39,555 bases of DNA from Mesotaenium endlicherianum (Eukaryota > Streptophyta > Zygnematophyceae > Zygnematales > Mesotaeniaceae): the NCBI GenBank assembly GCA_009602735.1, contig WELA01007371.1:1-39555 (forward strand), written 5' to 3'. Under the pieces are notes generated by a model, which saw only the letters and a program-made list of their open reading frames with translations, was not told where the DNA came from and did not search any database. Position 1 is the first letter of the stretch. Each line of letters opens with the position of its first letter. This document shows, in pieces, positions 9,564-20,972 of the stretch. A program made the translations under genes and the position numbers.

Positions 9564-12500
9564 TCTACTGACTGTGAGGATGCTAGAGATAGTGAGTCGT
9601 CACTAGCTGCCCTCGTAGCAGGCATTGTGGGTCCTGCTGAATTGGATTCACTATGCATGCCTGACAACCAGATAAAGGAGACCATCAGCAATATAGATCT
9701 CCAGACAGTGCACACTCCGGATGATCTTGTTCCACCTGATTTCCAACATTCCTTTGCTAAGTCAGGAGAACAATGCGAAAGTCAGGAAAAGACAGTCTCC
9801 CTTATCCTACTGCATTGCATGATTGCAGGTAGGAAGGTGAAGGCATTTGTTGACGGAGGGGCGTCACATACTTTCATCCATAAGGACTTAGTTAAGCTAC
9901 TAAGGCCGCCTACTGTCACCCAATAGAATAGAAAAATATTCCTTGGAGATGCCTCAAGTATCCCGAGAGGAATTATAACCAAGCCTATTGAGGTGCAATT
10001 AGGTTCTGGCATTGCAGTTCTAACTGAAACGCTTACATTTGAGGTACTCAACACTAGCTTTTATGATCTCGTGCTAGGGAGGGACTGGCTTAATAGACAT
10101 CAAGCTGATGTGTGTTGGAGCAGAGGTACAGTTAAAGTGAGAGGAGCCAGTGATGGGCAGACTAACTTGGCACCCACCAGTGCTCTTCCTCTTGTCCTGT
10201 ATGGATGGCAATGAAGGAAAAGAAGAGGCTTCTGAGAGGATGCAAATTGCTAACTGCAATGGAGTTCATTGAAAGTTGGAACCAGAAGGAGGACAGAATG
10301 TGCTGTCTGGTGCTAAAAGAGGTACCTCCCCAACCTGAAGAAGTGGTTGAGAAAAAGGTGAGCCCTCCGGAGCACCCTAATGCAGCAAAAATTGTTGCTC
10401 AGTACACTGATGTTTTAATATGCCTCCAGAACTACCTCCTAAGAGGGAAGTGGATCACAGGATTGACTTATTACCTGGGAGTCAGCCGCCCTGGCAACGC
10501 ACTTATGGCTTGTCTTATGTGGAGAGCGAAGAGTGGAAAACACAGATTGCAGAGCTTGAGGAAATGGTTACATTTTCCCCAATAAATCACCTTATGGCGC
10601 ACCCATCCTCTTTGTTAAGAAAAAGGATGGGAGTATGCGGATGTGCGTTGATTACAGAGCTCTTAACAGAATCATATGAAAGAACAAGTATGCTTTTCTT
10701 AGAATCGAGGACTTGCTTGATACCCTGTCTGGTGCTAAAGTGTTTAGTAAGATAGATCTCAAGAGTGGTTATCATCAAATGAGAATTGCTGAGGGGGATG
10801 AACATAAGACTGCCTTTCGCACACTATATGGACACTATGAGTTCAACGTGATGCCACTCGGACTGACCAATGCTCCTGCAACCTTCATGGGTGCTATGAA
10901 TGACATTTTCATACCTTACCTGGATAAGTTTGTGCAAGTCTTCCTAGATGATATTTTAATTTTCTCTAAGGACGAAGCTCAGCAAGCTGAACACTTAAAG
11001 ACAGCCATGGACACTCAGAGAAAGAACCAGTTGTATGCTAAAATGAGCAAGTGTGATTTCTTCAAAGAAAGTATTGAATTTTTAGGCCATGTTGTCAGCA
11101 AAGAAGGCATCAGTGTGGATTCTAAAAAAGTCCAAACCATAAAGGACTGGCCTGTACCACAATCTGTCTCTGAAGTTAGATCCTTCCTAGGGTTGGCTAA
11201 CTACTATAGGAGATTTATTGAGAATAATTCTACAAAGGCCAGTAAATTGACTGACCTTACTAAGGAAGACATAGGGTATGTGTGGGGGGAAGAGCAGCAG
11301 GCTTCCTTCCAGACCCTTAAAGATGCTCTTTGTTTTGTCCCAGTGCTAGCCGTGTATGACCCCAGCAAAACTGTGCAGGTGGTTACTGATGCTTCTGACT
11401 TTGCCATGGGTGCTATTTTGTTGCAGCCTACTGACAAAACCACAAGGGTTGGTAAGGTAAAGCAGGATTGGCATTCTATGTTGTATGAGTCTATGAAAGA
11501 TAATCCAGCTGAGATTCATTACTCTGTGCATGATAAAGAGCTGCTTGCTATCATTCATGTGCTCAAACAGTGGAGAGCATACTTACATGGTAAAATTTTT
11601 GAGGTGATTACAAATCAATTAGCTCTGACTTACATTCAGAAGAAGTCCAAGCCGTCAAGGAGGGAGAACCGCTAGAGCCAGATGCTGGAGCAGTTTCAAG
11701 TCCAGATTGACTACAAACCAGGAAAGTTGAATCCTGCTGATGCACTCTCTAGAAGACCTGACTTGCAAGAAAGGAACTTTAGTCAGCATGCTGTAGATAA
11801 AGTCCTTTGTGCACTAGAAAGGTGGAAAAGTCCTTTCTTGAATAACTTCGGAAAGCCTACCTTTCGGACCCGACATTTGAGCCCAGCCCCACTGATCATA
11901 TGTGTCTTGCTACTGCACTCGAGTATAAGCTAAAGGGAGGGGTCTGGGTGACTGTAACCACTTCAGGCAGGCTGAAGCTGGTCATTCCTAATAACTTGGA
12001 GATAAGGTCCCTTTTACTGAGTCAAGCGCATGCCAGTTTCCTGGGTGGGCATTTGGAGCAGGCCAAAATTGTTGGCTAACTGGCAAAACATTATCATTGG
12101 GAGGGACTACCTTGGGAGGTCTTGAAATATGTGAAGTCCTGTGATCAGTGTCAAAGAAATTTGTCTAGACACACACCACGGGGGGGTCTCTTACAACCGC
12201 TGCCCATCCTAGCTGGACGCTGGGAAATAATATCCATGGACTGGGTGGTAACCCTGCCGCGAACTGCCAATGGGCATGATTCGATACTGGTAGTCGTGGA
12301 TAAATTGACCAAAATGGTCATTTTCATCCTTACAATTGTCAAAGTAACTGCACTCGAAACAGCGAGACAGTTCTACAACCATGGCGTATGCCAACATGGG
12401 CTACCGTCTAATATCATCTCAAAAACAGACTCAAAATTTACCTCTAAGTTCTGGAGAGCTTGACAAGGGTTAATGGGAGTCAAACAGCTGCTCAGCACAG

Positions 12501-13327
12501 CAAACCACCCTCAGACTGATGGGCAAATTGAAAGAACTAACCGAGTTCTGCAAGAGGTGCTGAGAGCATATATTAACCAAAAACAAGACAATTGGGATGA
12601 CCTGTTACCTCAAATCCAGTTTGCGGTTAAGTGTGCGGTGCACGCGTCAACGGGCAAGACTCCTTTAGAACTGAGCCTGGGTAGAGTCCCTAAGTCTCCT
12701 TCAGATGTCCTAGGGGAGTCTTTAACTCACCCTGAAGGGATTGACAATCTGGTCTCCCTCCACTTAACCCAGGAGTTTGCTGACATCCTGTCAGAAGTCC
12801 AACAGAAGCTGCACAAAGCCCAAGAAACCCAACAAAAATACGCTAATCAGCACCGTCGAGAACTGACGTATTCTAAGGGCGATTTGGTCAAACTGCATTC
12901 TCAGCACCTGTACCTGCCTGGTGTGGTCAAGAAAAAGCTTGGTCCTGTCTGGGTCGGTCCATATTCCGTGGTGCACCGTGTCGGTCAGAATGCTTACAAA
13001 CTGAACATGTCAGCAGAATACAAGGGTCATCCAGTCTTTAATGTTTCCTTCCTCGAACCGTGCATCAAAGGTGACACACCAGGTCGGTTACCTGTCCGAC
13101 CGGGACCGGTCCCCGCTGTCCGGGATGGTGACCCTGGGGAATATGAGGTCGAGGAGATTTTAGACGTTCGCTCTGTACGTCGATCATCTAAATAGGTCAT
13201 CAAGTACCTGGTCAGATGGAAGGGTTACGATGTCTCTGGGGACACTTGGGAATTTAAAGACCAGCTGACCAATGCCAAAGGGGCGTTGAAACGGTTCCAC
13301 CTACGGGCGGCTGGCACCCCTCCCTAA
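9564..13327 (+). pseudogene. pol: pol of element B1 (protease-RT-RNase H-integrase-chromodomain), broken
   Basis: Domain order is complete but split over frames. Protease is near 9850 with DGGA where DSGA/DTGA is expected. Reverse transcriptase has [11 protein letters not shown] near 10940. RNase H has [26 protein letters not shown] and [11 protein letters not shown], so the usual TDH Asp is Asn. Integrase has CDQCQRN near 12145, MDWVVTLP, TANHPQTDGQIERTN near 12505 and LGPVWVGPYSVVHRVG. The chromodomain is YLVRWKGYDVSGDTWEF near 13210, ending at TAA 13325-13327. Breaks include frameshifts between 10100 and 10750 (several) and between 11815 and 12120. Stops include TAG at 9925, 11673 (Trp in element E) and 13193, TAA near 12077 and TGA at 12461. 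Closest relative here is element E. Confidence 0.92.
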
Positions 13328-13646
13328 CTGTCATTTAAGTGGACATGGGAAGGTGACAGGAGGTCCTGTCTCCATATAAGTGGGAGGGGAATGTGACAGT
13401 TAGTGACAGATAGTGACAGTTGTGACAGGGAGCCCACCTTTAAAATTAAGTTGGAGGGAATGTGTTCTGTTTCGGGATCAGCAAGGCGAATTTTATAACC
13501 ATTCTACACACTCAACCTGCGCTCATACTCACTTCTTCTCTTTAACTCAATTCTGTCTTATACTCACTCACACAAGGTACTACACACTAGGGACTCTCCC
13601 TATCACATTCTTCTTCACCGCGGGCCCTTAGTAGCGGCGAAGTATC
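13328..13646 (+). repeat. Relic polypurine tract and LTR start inside element B1
   Basis: Between pol and the extra gene. GTGGGAGGGGAA followed by TGTGACAGTTAGTG (13380-13405) matches the polypurine tract and LTR start of element E (minus strand near 34340-34310: GTTGGAGGGGAAAA then TATGACAGTTAGTG). A second tract, AAGTTGGAGGGAATGTG, occurs near 13447. A perfect terminal location would be next to the LTR, yet here nearly 2.1 kb of extra sequence intervenes. The stretch also has repeated gtgacag motifs and no open frame of note. Confidence 0.55.
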
Positions 13647-15346
13647 ATGACTTCACTGATTGCATTGTGTTTATGGTTGAGCAGGATGACCCAAAAGTCG
13701 GAACTTAAGAGGAAGAGGAGAGCGGAAGAGGCACATGCAGAATACTTGCAATTCCGTGGCGACATCCTCCATCTCTGCTTGGGAATCACAACGACTCCAA
13801 CAACAGCGGGAGGCACAGAAGAAGAAGGAGGAGGAGGAACAAGCCAGGCTGAGGCAGGAAGAACTGGACAAAAAAGTTGCAGAGGAGGCCCAGGAGGCGG
13901 AAGAGGAGAGGCAAGCCGAGGAGAGGCGGAAGCAGTAGGCTGAAGAAGAAGAATAGAGGAGAATCAGCAGCTACCGCTACATAGTGCTGGGCAAGGGCTT
14001 TGATCTACTGAAGGAGGCCTTCAAGTTTGCCCAGAAAAGTCGCAGTGAGTCGCAGAAGGAAATCCTGCGGAGGGAAGGGGCGACATCTAAAAACTTTGAC
14101 AAGTATATAGAGGTCAGCACAGGACTCCTCCTCTATCACAATTATGCCAGGATGGTAGGATATACGGTCAGAGAGGCCAAGGCAATGGCCCAGGTGAATG
14201 AAGCAGGAGCTGTATCAATTCCAAGTATCTGGGGGAAAGATAGGGTCATCAGGATGATCTCCATGGACGCGGACACCTTTAAGGACTCTACATCCCATAA
14301 CAGGTTCAAGGCCATGTATCCTGAGGTGGAGAGAAGGAACTGGGAATTTTTGGCGAGGAAAACCAATCAGCTAGACTTTGCAAGATACTGGTACCCTTGT
14401 ACTCTGAAAAGGACATACCTTTTTGCCTTCTTTTAGAAGCCCACCGATTGGCGGTGGATGACCATCAACATGAGGGAGCAGCAAAATGACAAGGCAAGGG
14501 AGGAAGACTTCCTAGCAGACCTACAGGGGAACATAGTGTTGCCACCTCATATTGCAGCCTGGGTCCCAAGACTGGATGGAGTAAGAGACTGCATGAGCCA
14601 AGAAATGCAGGAGGACAGGAGCAGGGCCCGAGAGTCATTCTCTAAAGGGAAGCACGCATATGCAAAATGGGTAAGCAAGCAGGGAGAAAAGGACCTGTAT
14701 GCGGTTATAACTCAACAGCCCCCACCAGCACCCAAAAAGGGAAGGTCAGTGGGATATTCTTTTTTTCGGGAAGAATTGGAGCAGCTGACAGATGAGACCC
14801 CAGCAGTCTCAGACGATCCAGGGGACGGAGAGGAGGAGGGGTCAGAGGAAGAAGAAGAGGAAGGCGAGGAGGAGGACACTAGCCCCGCTGTGATCCTGAC
14901 ACCTGCCACATCCCCTGTATGGGAGAAGACTTAGTTGACCCTGCATCAGCTCCCTGAAGAGGAAGATATCACTTGCATGGGAACTGCCACAGGACAGAGC
15001 CCATCTCCAGGCACAAAGACCCAGTCAGACAGGGCAGACAGGAGGGCTGCTAGAGATATACCCAGAGGCCTGTCAGCATCTCCTCGCAGAGAGCGCATGT
15101 GCCCTTAGCTCATGTCATGCAACATCCTTCTGGGATGCCGGTATATGTACCTGTCAGTTTGAGGGCTGCCCAGGAGAAGGCTGCCTCCATTCAATTTCAG
15201 ACGGTGCAGGAGGAAACAGCACAGTAACTGCGTTCTTCGCGGGGTCCCTACGCGGATCCCCCAGGCTTCAGGAGACTCCAAGACAAGAGGAGGTTTGACT
15301 CCCCTAACCATAGGGCTCCAAGGACATCTCCCTCCTAATGGCAGTA
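13647..15346 (+). pseudogene. Extra 3' gene of family B (unrecognised), copy in B1, broken
   Basis: Located between integrase/chromodomain and the 3' LTR. Homologous to 26050-27538 in B2. Features in order: basic start with a Lys/Arg/Glu-rich probable coiled coil (KKKEEEEQARLRQEELDKK, about 13810-13935); a central domain (13969 to about 14400) with SYRYIVLGKGFDLLKEAFK, YIEVSTGLLLYHNYARMVGY and VIRMISMDADTFKD; KGRSVGYSFFREE near 14740; a Glu/Asp-rich tract at 14800-14880; and a C-terminal HVPLAHVMQH..GMPVYV motif near 15100-15150. TAG codons interrupt at 13936, 13954, 14434 and 14932, and there are frameshifts near 13735 and 15080. In B2 a Gln aligns with the 13954 TAG. I do not recognise the family. 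It is not a classical envelope: I see no signal peptide or transmembrane segment. Confidence 0.7.
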
Positions 15347-15476
15347 GGCTGAGGGCAAAAGGCACAGCACGCTGTTACTAGTGATTCCCACCGTTAGGTA
15401 TCAGCGTTGGAGCAAGAGTCGGTGGGAGGAAGATCAGTACTTTCAGTTGGGAAAAACCATGTACCCAGTGTTAGAA

Positions 15477-15510
15477 TTGTCGAGGCGACAACCTGTTAGG
15501 TTGGAGGGAT
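15477..15510 (+). promoter_or_regulatory. Polypurine tract of B1 with conserved upstream hairpin
   Basis: GGTTGGAGGGAT lies directly before the 3' LTR and would prime plus-strand DNA synthesis. TTGTCGAGGCGACAA (15477-15491), a perfect 6-base stem with a 3-base loop, lies just upstream. B2 has the same hairpin and tract in the same arrangement (25938-25971), though the bases between differ. Confidence 0.7.
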
Positions 15511-16228
15511 TGTAATGAATCAGTATGTTGGTAGATTTAATATTCATACAAATATAATAGTTAAGTAAGTTCAGACTGCTGAACTTTAGTTTATATTGAG
15601 TCTGTTGGACTTCATTAAATAATCAATTTAATGATTTAGCCGGGAGCAGCAGGCTGAAGTCAACATAGGTCAGCTTGCTGACACATTCTTTGACAGCCAG
15701 CTGACTTCCGTACTCGGTAGCAGCAAATTGCCTAGATACGCATCTAAATGTGGTGTGCTAGATGAATGGCTAGATGACATCCTTTGGATGGATGGCGATT
15801 CGGGATGATGGGAGATGGCGGTGGATTTGGTTAACTGAGGTCCTACCAACGTGATTAACTCCCGGGTAGGCGGTGCCATCGCACTTGCCGTTGAACAATA
15901 AACTCATTCTATGTACATGTGCTAGGATTGCTCTCGAGTTCGGCATTTGGAAACGATGCCAACTCTCTTGTACTGCTTACTGAGAGAGATTTGAATCCAA
16001 GGCGAGAAGCCATTGATATGCACTGTCTACTAGCCTTGCTTATGTGTGAGTTTACTGATTGCATTATTGATGCTGGTTTACTTCCATTTGATTTACAAGT
16101 ATTGTCCACTGCTAGTGTGTTGTCTTTTACCGTTTAATCAGTTCACAAAAAATACAATAAAGATTACTTGCTAATATAAAGATTTTCATCAATCGTTGAT
16201 CGCCTTTTTAGTAAGTCGATCCATTTCA
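15511..16228 (+). repeat. 3' LTR of element B1
   Basis: 718 bases, TGTAATGAATCAG...CATTTCA, followed by the target duplication atata (16229-16233). A 72-residue open frame at 15919-16137 recurs in other family-B LTRs, but its differences mostly change amino acids, so I do not call it a gene. Confidence 0.93.
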
Positions 16229-16575
16229 ATATACTAACTTAGACGCGCTAGACAAAACCGAAACTTCTAGGTAAATCGACCTAGTCGGCACTCCGCGTCA
16301 GCCGAACTTACGTGAAGGTTCGAGTTCACTCTAACGGGCCAGATCGCTTGACGCTGTCGGTCAATCCGACGGTCGCGCTCACCGCAAATTAAGGACTGTC
16401 GTTAACCAACCTCAAAACTAATTAAACTTCAGAAATTCGTAACTCTCTTAATACTTAACCAAATTTGACCAACTTTATATCAAAATGACCACAAAACTGC
16501 AATGTTCACTTCTATGCAATCAAAACATACTTTCATGAAACTCAAAAATACACTTTATAAACCCATGACCTTACA
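16229..16575 (-). repeat. Proximal part of the 3' LTR of element C
   Basis: Collinear with 21090-21429 (shared cgcgctag, accgaaacttctaggtaaatc, ggtcaatccgacggt). It ends at ...GACCTTACA, i.e. minus-strand LTR start TGTAAGGTC, next to the polypurine tract of C. It begins with the second copy of the B1 target duplication. Confidence 0.88.
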
Positions 16576-19500
16576 TCATCCCCCTCCTCAAAATGCGACG
16601 TCCTCGACGCATTCTGCAAATAACGTCTCAACTTACTCTTACAATGAGTCAAATTGGCTTCTGGCTCCCAAGTGTTGACGTCCGCATGGTAGCCCTTCCA
16701 CTTGACCACATACTGTTGAACAAGTCGTTGACCTCGCTTGACTCGTCGATCACCGACAATCGCCTCCACTTCATACTCCAATACATCATCGATCTCGATT
16801 GGTGGTGGCGGTGTAGGTAGTCTTCCTGGACGTTCTTCATTTGGGTCAACGTATGGCCGCAAACAACTGACATGGAACACATCATGGATACGCCAGCCTG
16901 AAGGAAGTTCCAACTTGTAGGTCACTGCATTAACCTGCATGAGCACCAAACCTGTGAACCGTGCCCGCAATTTCCTTTTGCCCGTGAAGGGTAGATTCTC
17001 TGTTGACAAGAGTACTTTGTCACCCACATGGAATGTCACTTCCCTCCTGTGCTTGTTAGCATGCTTGACCTGCTCTTCCTGTGCCTTCCGAATACACGTC
17101 TTCGCCAAATCCCACGTATTGGCCATCTGCTCCATAAACGCTTGTGTAGTAGGAACCTGAGTCTCCTTGGCCTTCTCCAACAAGATGTTCCCTGGATGGT
17201 GTACTTCTCTCCTATAAACCATGCTGAATGGTGACTGCTTGGTCAATCCCTGCATGCTCTTGTTGTAGGCAAACTCCAACCCTGGCAGCTTCTTGTCCCA
17301 CTCTGAAGGGTCCTTCATAGTGAAACTCTTGAGCACCTCTTGCAGAGCTCTATTGAGCCTCTCACTCTGCCCGTCTGCCTGAGGGTGATAAGAAGTGCTC
17401 ATACTCAGCTTGGTCCCCATCAAAGTAAACAATGACCGCCAAAAATTGCTAGTAAACCTTGGATCCCGATCTGAAACAATCACCTTCGGCAACCCATGTA
17501 GCCTGAAAATATGATCAAAGAATAGCCGTGCCACATCCGCTGCCGTAAAAGTCTCCTTCATGGGAATGAAGTGAGCCATCTTGCTGAGTCTATCAGATAC
17601 AACCCAAACTGCATCGTGCCTTGACCACTCACGAGTAACGACGTGATGAAGTCCATAGCAATCTGCTCCCAAGGATACTCTGGAATAGGTAGGGGCTGCA
17701 ATGTACCTCCCTTCTTTGATTTGGTGTCTTGTTACGCTGGCACGCATCGCAACTCCTGATCCACTCCTCGATGTCCTTGTCCATATTTCTCCAATAGTAC
17801 TCTCGCTTCAGCACGCTTGCCGTCTTCTCGCTTCCAAAGTGTCCAGCATATAAGCAATCATGATGCTCCGCAAGTAGTAAGTCTCGTAGCTCCTTGATGT
17901 CAGGTATCACCACTCTCTTGGAATCACCATAATACCATATGCCGTCCTTATTCTGCATCCTCGAGTTGGACTCAGCTGCTTCACCATCAGCAAACTCTGG
18001 GTCCTCCTCATAACCTCTCTTAAGCTTCTCCTTGAAGTCCATACTCTCCTTGATGACTGAGACAGCTGCAAGGTCACACCTCCTGGATAAAGCGTCTGCA
18101 GGGTTGATCTTCCCAGGTAAGTACTCAATCTTGTGGTCGAACTGTTGCAGAAACTCCATCCACCTTGCCTGCCTTGGTGTCAACGCTAGTTGCGTCATAA
18201 ACTTCTCCAAGCTCTTGTGGTCGGTCTTGACAAACACCTTCCGGCCGTCCACATAACATCGCCAAATCCTCATAGCCTCGATAATAGCCAACATCTCCTG
18301 CTCGTGTGCTGCATAGTTTTGCTCTGCAGGACTCAACTTCCTGCTCTGATATGCCACAGGCTGCAATCCTTTGCCCTGGTCCTGGAGAAGAATGGCTCCC
18401 ACTGCAAAATTTGATGCATCCGTGATGATGGTGAAAGGAAGCTCTGGACTTGCAATTGCCGACACAGGTGCCTGTGTCAACAGCTCCAAAATCTTCTCGA
18501 AGGCTTGCTGCTCCTTGTCACCCCATAGCCACTTCTCCTGCTTCTTCAACATGTCCGTGAGCGGTGCACACACCTTGGCAAATCCTTCAATGAAACGTCG
18601 GTAGTAATTCGCCATGCCGAGGAAACTCTTGAGTTGATGAATATCAGCAGGTACCGGCCAATGTCTGACTGCTTGCACTTTCTTCTGCTCCACCTTGACT
18701 CCTTCAGCTCCCACTATGTGTCCAAGAAATTTCACCTCCTTGAGACAAAAGTCGCACTTGCTCATCTTCCCATACAGCTTCTGATCTCTCAAGACCTCCA
18801 ACACCTTCTTCAGATGCTCCACATGCTCTTCCAAGGTCTTCAAATAGATCAGGATGTCGTCCAAAAATACCACCTCAAACTGGTCCAAATAGGATCTGAA
18901 TATACTATTTGTGAGTCCCATAAATGTAGCAGTGCATTGGTCAATCCAAAAGGCATGACTGTGAACTCCAATAACCCATAACGAATCCTGAAAGCAATCT
19001 TTTGAACGTCTCCTTTCGCAATCCGTACCTCGTGATAGCCACTCCTCGAATCGATCTTCGAGAAATACATCGTCCCGACAAGCCTGTCAATCAACTCGTC
19101 CACTCGTGGAAGTGGGTGTTTGTTTTTCATGGTGACCTTGTTGAGAGCCCGGTAGTCGACACACATCCTCATAGTCCCATCCTTCTTCTTCACAAATAAG
19201 ACTGGCGCTGCAAATGGAGACTCGCTGGGTCGGATGAATCCCTTCTCCAATAACTCTGTCAACTGCTTCTTCAACTCATCCAACTCCGCAAACGATTGTC
19301 GATAGGCGGGTCTCACTGGTGGCTTGCTCCCTGGTTCCAACTCAATCTTGTGCTCCATAGCTCTCTGTGGAGGTAATCCTGTAGGTAGCTCCTCAGGAAA
19401 TACGCACTTGAACTCCTCCAACAGCGCCTTAATTTGGGCAGGCATCTCAGCAGGCTTCTTCTCTTGAGCAGTTGGGCTCTGCTCCTTCTGAGCAAGGGGA

Positions 19501-20237
19501 TCAGACACCACTACTTGCTCCTCCGGCGATGTACATTCGCCCAGGCTGTTAGGATTCACGCTTGCTCCATCCGATAACCTGGCCAGGGCCACCGAAGCAA
19601 GGTACATCTCCTTCACCTGATTCGCCCTGCATAGCTTCTTAACTTGCAGGCTTGACAGAAGACAGTTACTTGTGGTCGTATCTACCTCCACCTGTTTCGC
19701 TGTCTCCATTCGACCATCACGCCCTTGGACTTTCACTTGTCCTGTGCTCCAGTGCACTTGAGGGTTGGCTTTTCTCAGCCATGGTCGGCCCAATATCACC
19801 TCATGGTGACCTAACTCTGCCTGCTCCATAACTTCAGTACTCTGGTGCCCCGCTACTTCCACGTGAATAGCTTCCGTAGGTGCACCACACTTGAGTCTCT
19901 GCCCATTCGCCAAAATTGCCTCCTTAGGCTCATAATGCTTCTGCACAGGGATTCGCCACTCTTTCACCAGCTTCTTGTGCACAAAGTTTGCACTTGCGCC
20001 ACTGTCGACCATACACTTCGCCTTGTTGCCGTCGACTACTCCTTCCACGATGATAGGCTTGTCAACATCTCGTCCTTTGCTTCTCGGCAGGCTCCTGGGG
20101 ATAACCTCCTTGTGAGTTCTCATCTTCACGCCAGTAGACACCCCAGAACGACTTACTGGCGTCCTCCTTTTTCCTGCTGTTGAGGTTGCTTTGCCTTCAC
20201 ATAACAGTCTCGAGCCAGATGTCCAAGCTTGCCGCAA
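16542..20237 (-). pseudogene. pol: pol of element C (protease-RT-RNase H-integrase-chromodomain), frameshifted
   Basis: Segments in order. Protease: [17 protein letters not shown], from about 20030. Reverse transcriptase: [20 protein letters not shown], then [11 protein letters not shown] where Leu is usual after the motif-A Asp, then [12 protein letters not shown] near 18865. RNase H: ITDASNFAVGAILLQ, KTDHKSLEKF. Integrase: HHCC finger with HDCLYAGHFG and CDACQRNK near 17755, ANFW-type core [13 protein letters not shown] near 17455, HPQADGQSERLNRALQE near 17350, and a chromodomain YVVKWKGYHADVNTWEP near 16690. Single-base deletions shift the frame near 18930 (in GLTNAPATF) and twice between 17620 and 17720, which removes the first integrase Asp from the main frame. 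Pol is in the -1 frame relative to gag, but I see no canonical slippery heptamer. Confidence 0.92.
16576..16589 (-). promoter_or_regulatory. Polypurine tract of element C
   Basis: Minus strand GAGGAGGGGGATGA lies immediately before the LTR start TGTAAGG. Typical plus-strand priming site. Confidence 0.75.
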
Positions 20238-20972
20238 TTATAGCAAGGTCCTCTCGCCTTAAAATTTTGCTGCCTGCGCTGGTACTGAACAAGTCCCAAC
20301 TCCATAGGTACTGGACCTTGAACACTCGTGCTTGGCGCTTGAGATCCAAAGTGTCGATATCCTCCAAAGTTGTGGCTGCCCCACTGCCTCTGACACTCCA
20401 CAGCGTCGACCCTTCTTGCCAATGCCATCATTTCTCCAAGACTGGTAGGGTCCTTGAGCGCCACTTCCTTGGCAACAGTTGGCTTGAGTCCCCTCTTGAA
20501 CTTGTCCATCATCTCCGACTCGTGCATGGATGGACATTGAAGCACCTGCTTGTTGAAGCGCGATACATACTCTTCAACGCTTGCTCGATAGATCTCGAGC
20601 GGTAGCCTCGGGTGCAATAGGTTGAAATTGCCTCTTCAAGCCTTCAAATAGCTGATCAACAGTAGCAGGAATTCCAGTCAGCTGCTCTTCTTGTTCATAC
20701 CAAGCTCCAGCACTCTTCTGCAGCAAAGTTATGACAAAGGCGACCTGCCTGTCTGGCGTGAGCGCAGAATACTCCATAAACTTCTTCACTCCAAAAATCC
20801 ATTGATGAACAGGCGGCGATCCACGCTCTCCAGTATACACTTTGGGCTTAGGCGCACGCACTCCCGATGCGGGTGGAATAAGTGGTTGCACCATTGGGTT
20901 AACATGAATTGGTGGTACAACAGGTGCAGGTGCCGAACTCGTTGAAGCGGCGTTCCCCATAACAACTCGCAC
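20153..20972 (-). pseudogene. gag: gag of element C, one frameshift
   Basis: About 270 residues. The start is either ATG 20972 or, more likely, 20960 (MGNAASTSSAP), since the first four codons abut the LTR end. N-terminal half is Pro-rich followed by PKVYTGERGSPPVHQWIFGV, a Gag-core entry, and AGAWYEQEEQLTGIP. A one-base frameshift near 20600 joins it to SVEEYVSRFNKQVLQCPSM and a CCHC knuckle, [14 protein letters not shown], near 20220. It ends at TAA. Protease overlaps the last 85 bases. Very short leader: only about 13-17 bases between LTR end and the first ATG, so no ordinary primer site is visible. Confidence 0.88.

Larger units (their letters stand above)
7326..16228 (+). mobile_element. 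Complete Ty3/gypsy element B1 with extra 3' gene and target-site duplication
   Basis: 8,903 bases: 718-base LTRs at both ends, primer site, gag, pol, an additional gene, polypurine tract. The 5-base target duplication atata occurs directly outside both ends (7321-7325 and 16229-16233). The two LTRs, identical at insertion, now differ at 10 of the 120 positions starting at 7741, so the insertion is old. All reading frames carry stops and frameshifts. It lies in the 3' LTR of element C. Copy B2 (25218-27538) shares the LTR and the extra gene. Confidence 0.93.

Noticed and set aside
13930..14935. Many in-frame TAG codons (extra gene of B1, gag, piggyBac, integrase of F) suggested TAG might be reassigned to an amino acid.
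   Set aside because: Where a relative can be aligned, the TAG positions correspond to different residues (Trp at 11673, Gln at 13954, Leu near 36540, Glu expected at 32608). Intact gag of A ends in TAG. Frameshifts, TGA and TAA also occur in the same genes. Ordinary decay explains it.
13647..15346. The extra gene of family B as a retroviral-type envelope.
   Set aside because: No hydrophobic signal peptide, transmembrane segment or cysteine pattern visible. Composition is highly charged and coiled-coil/acidic/RS-rich.
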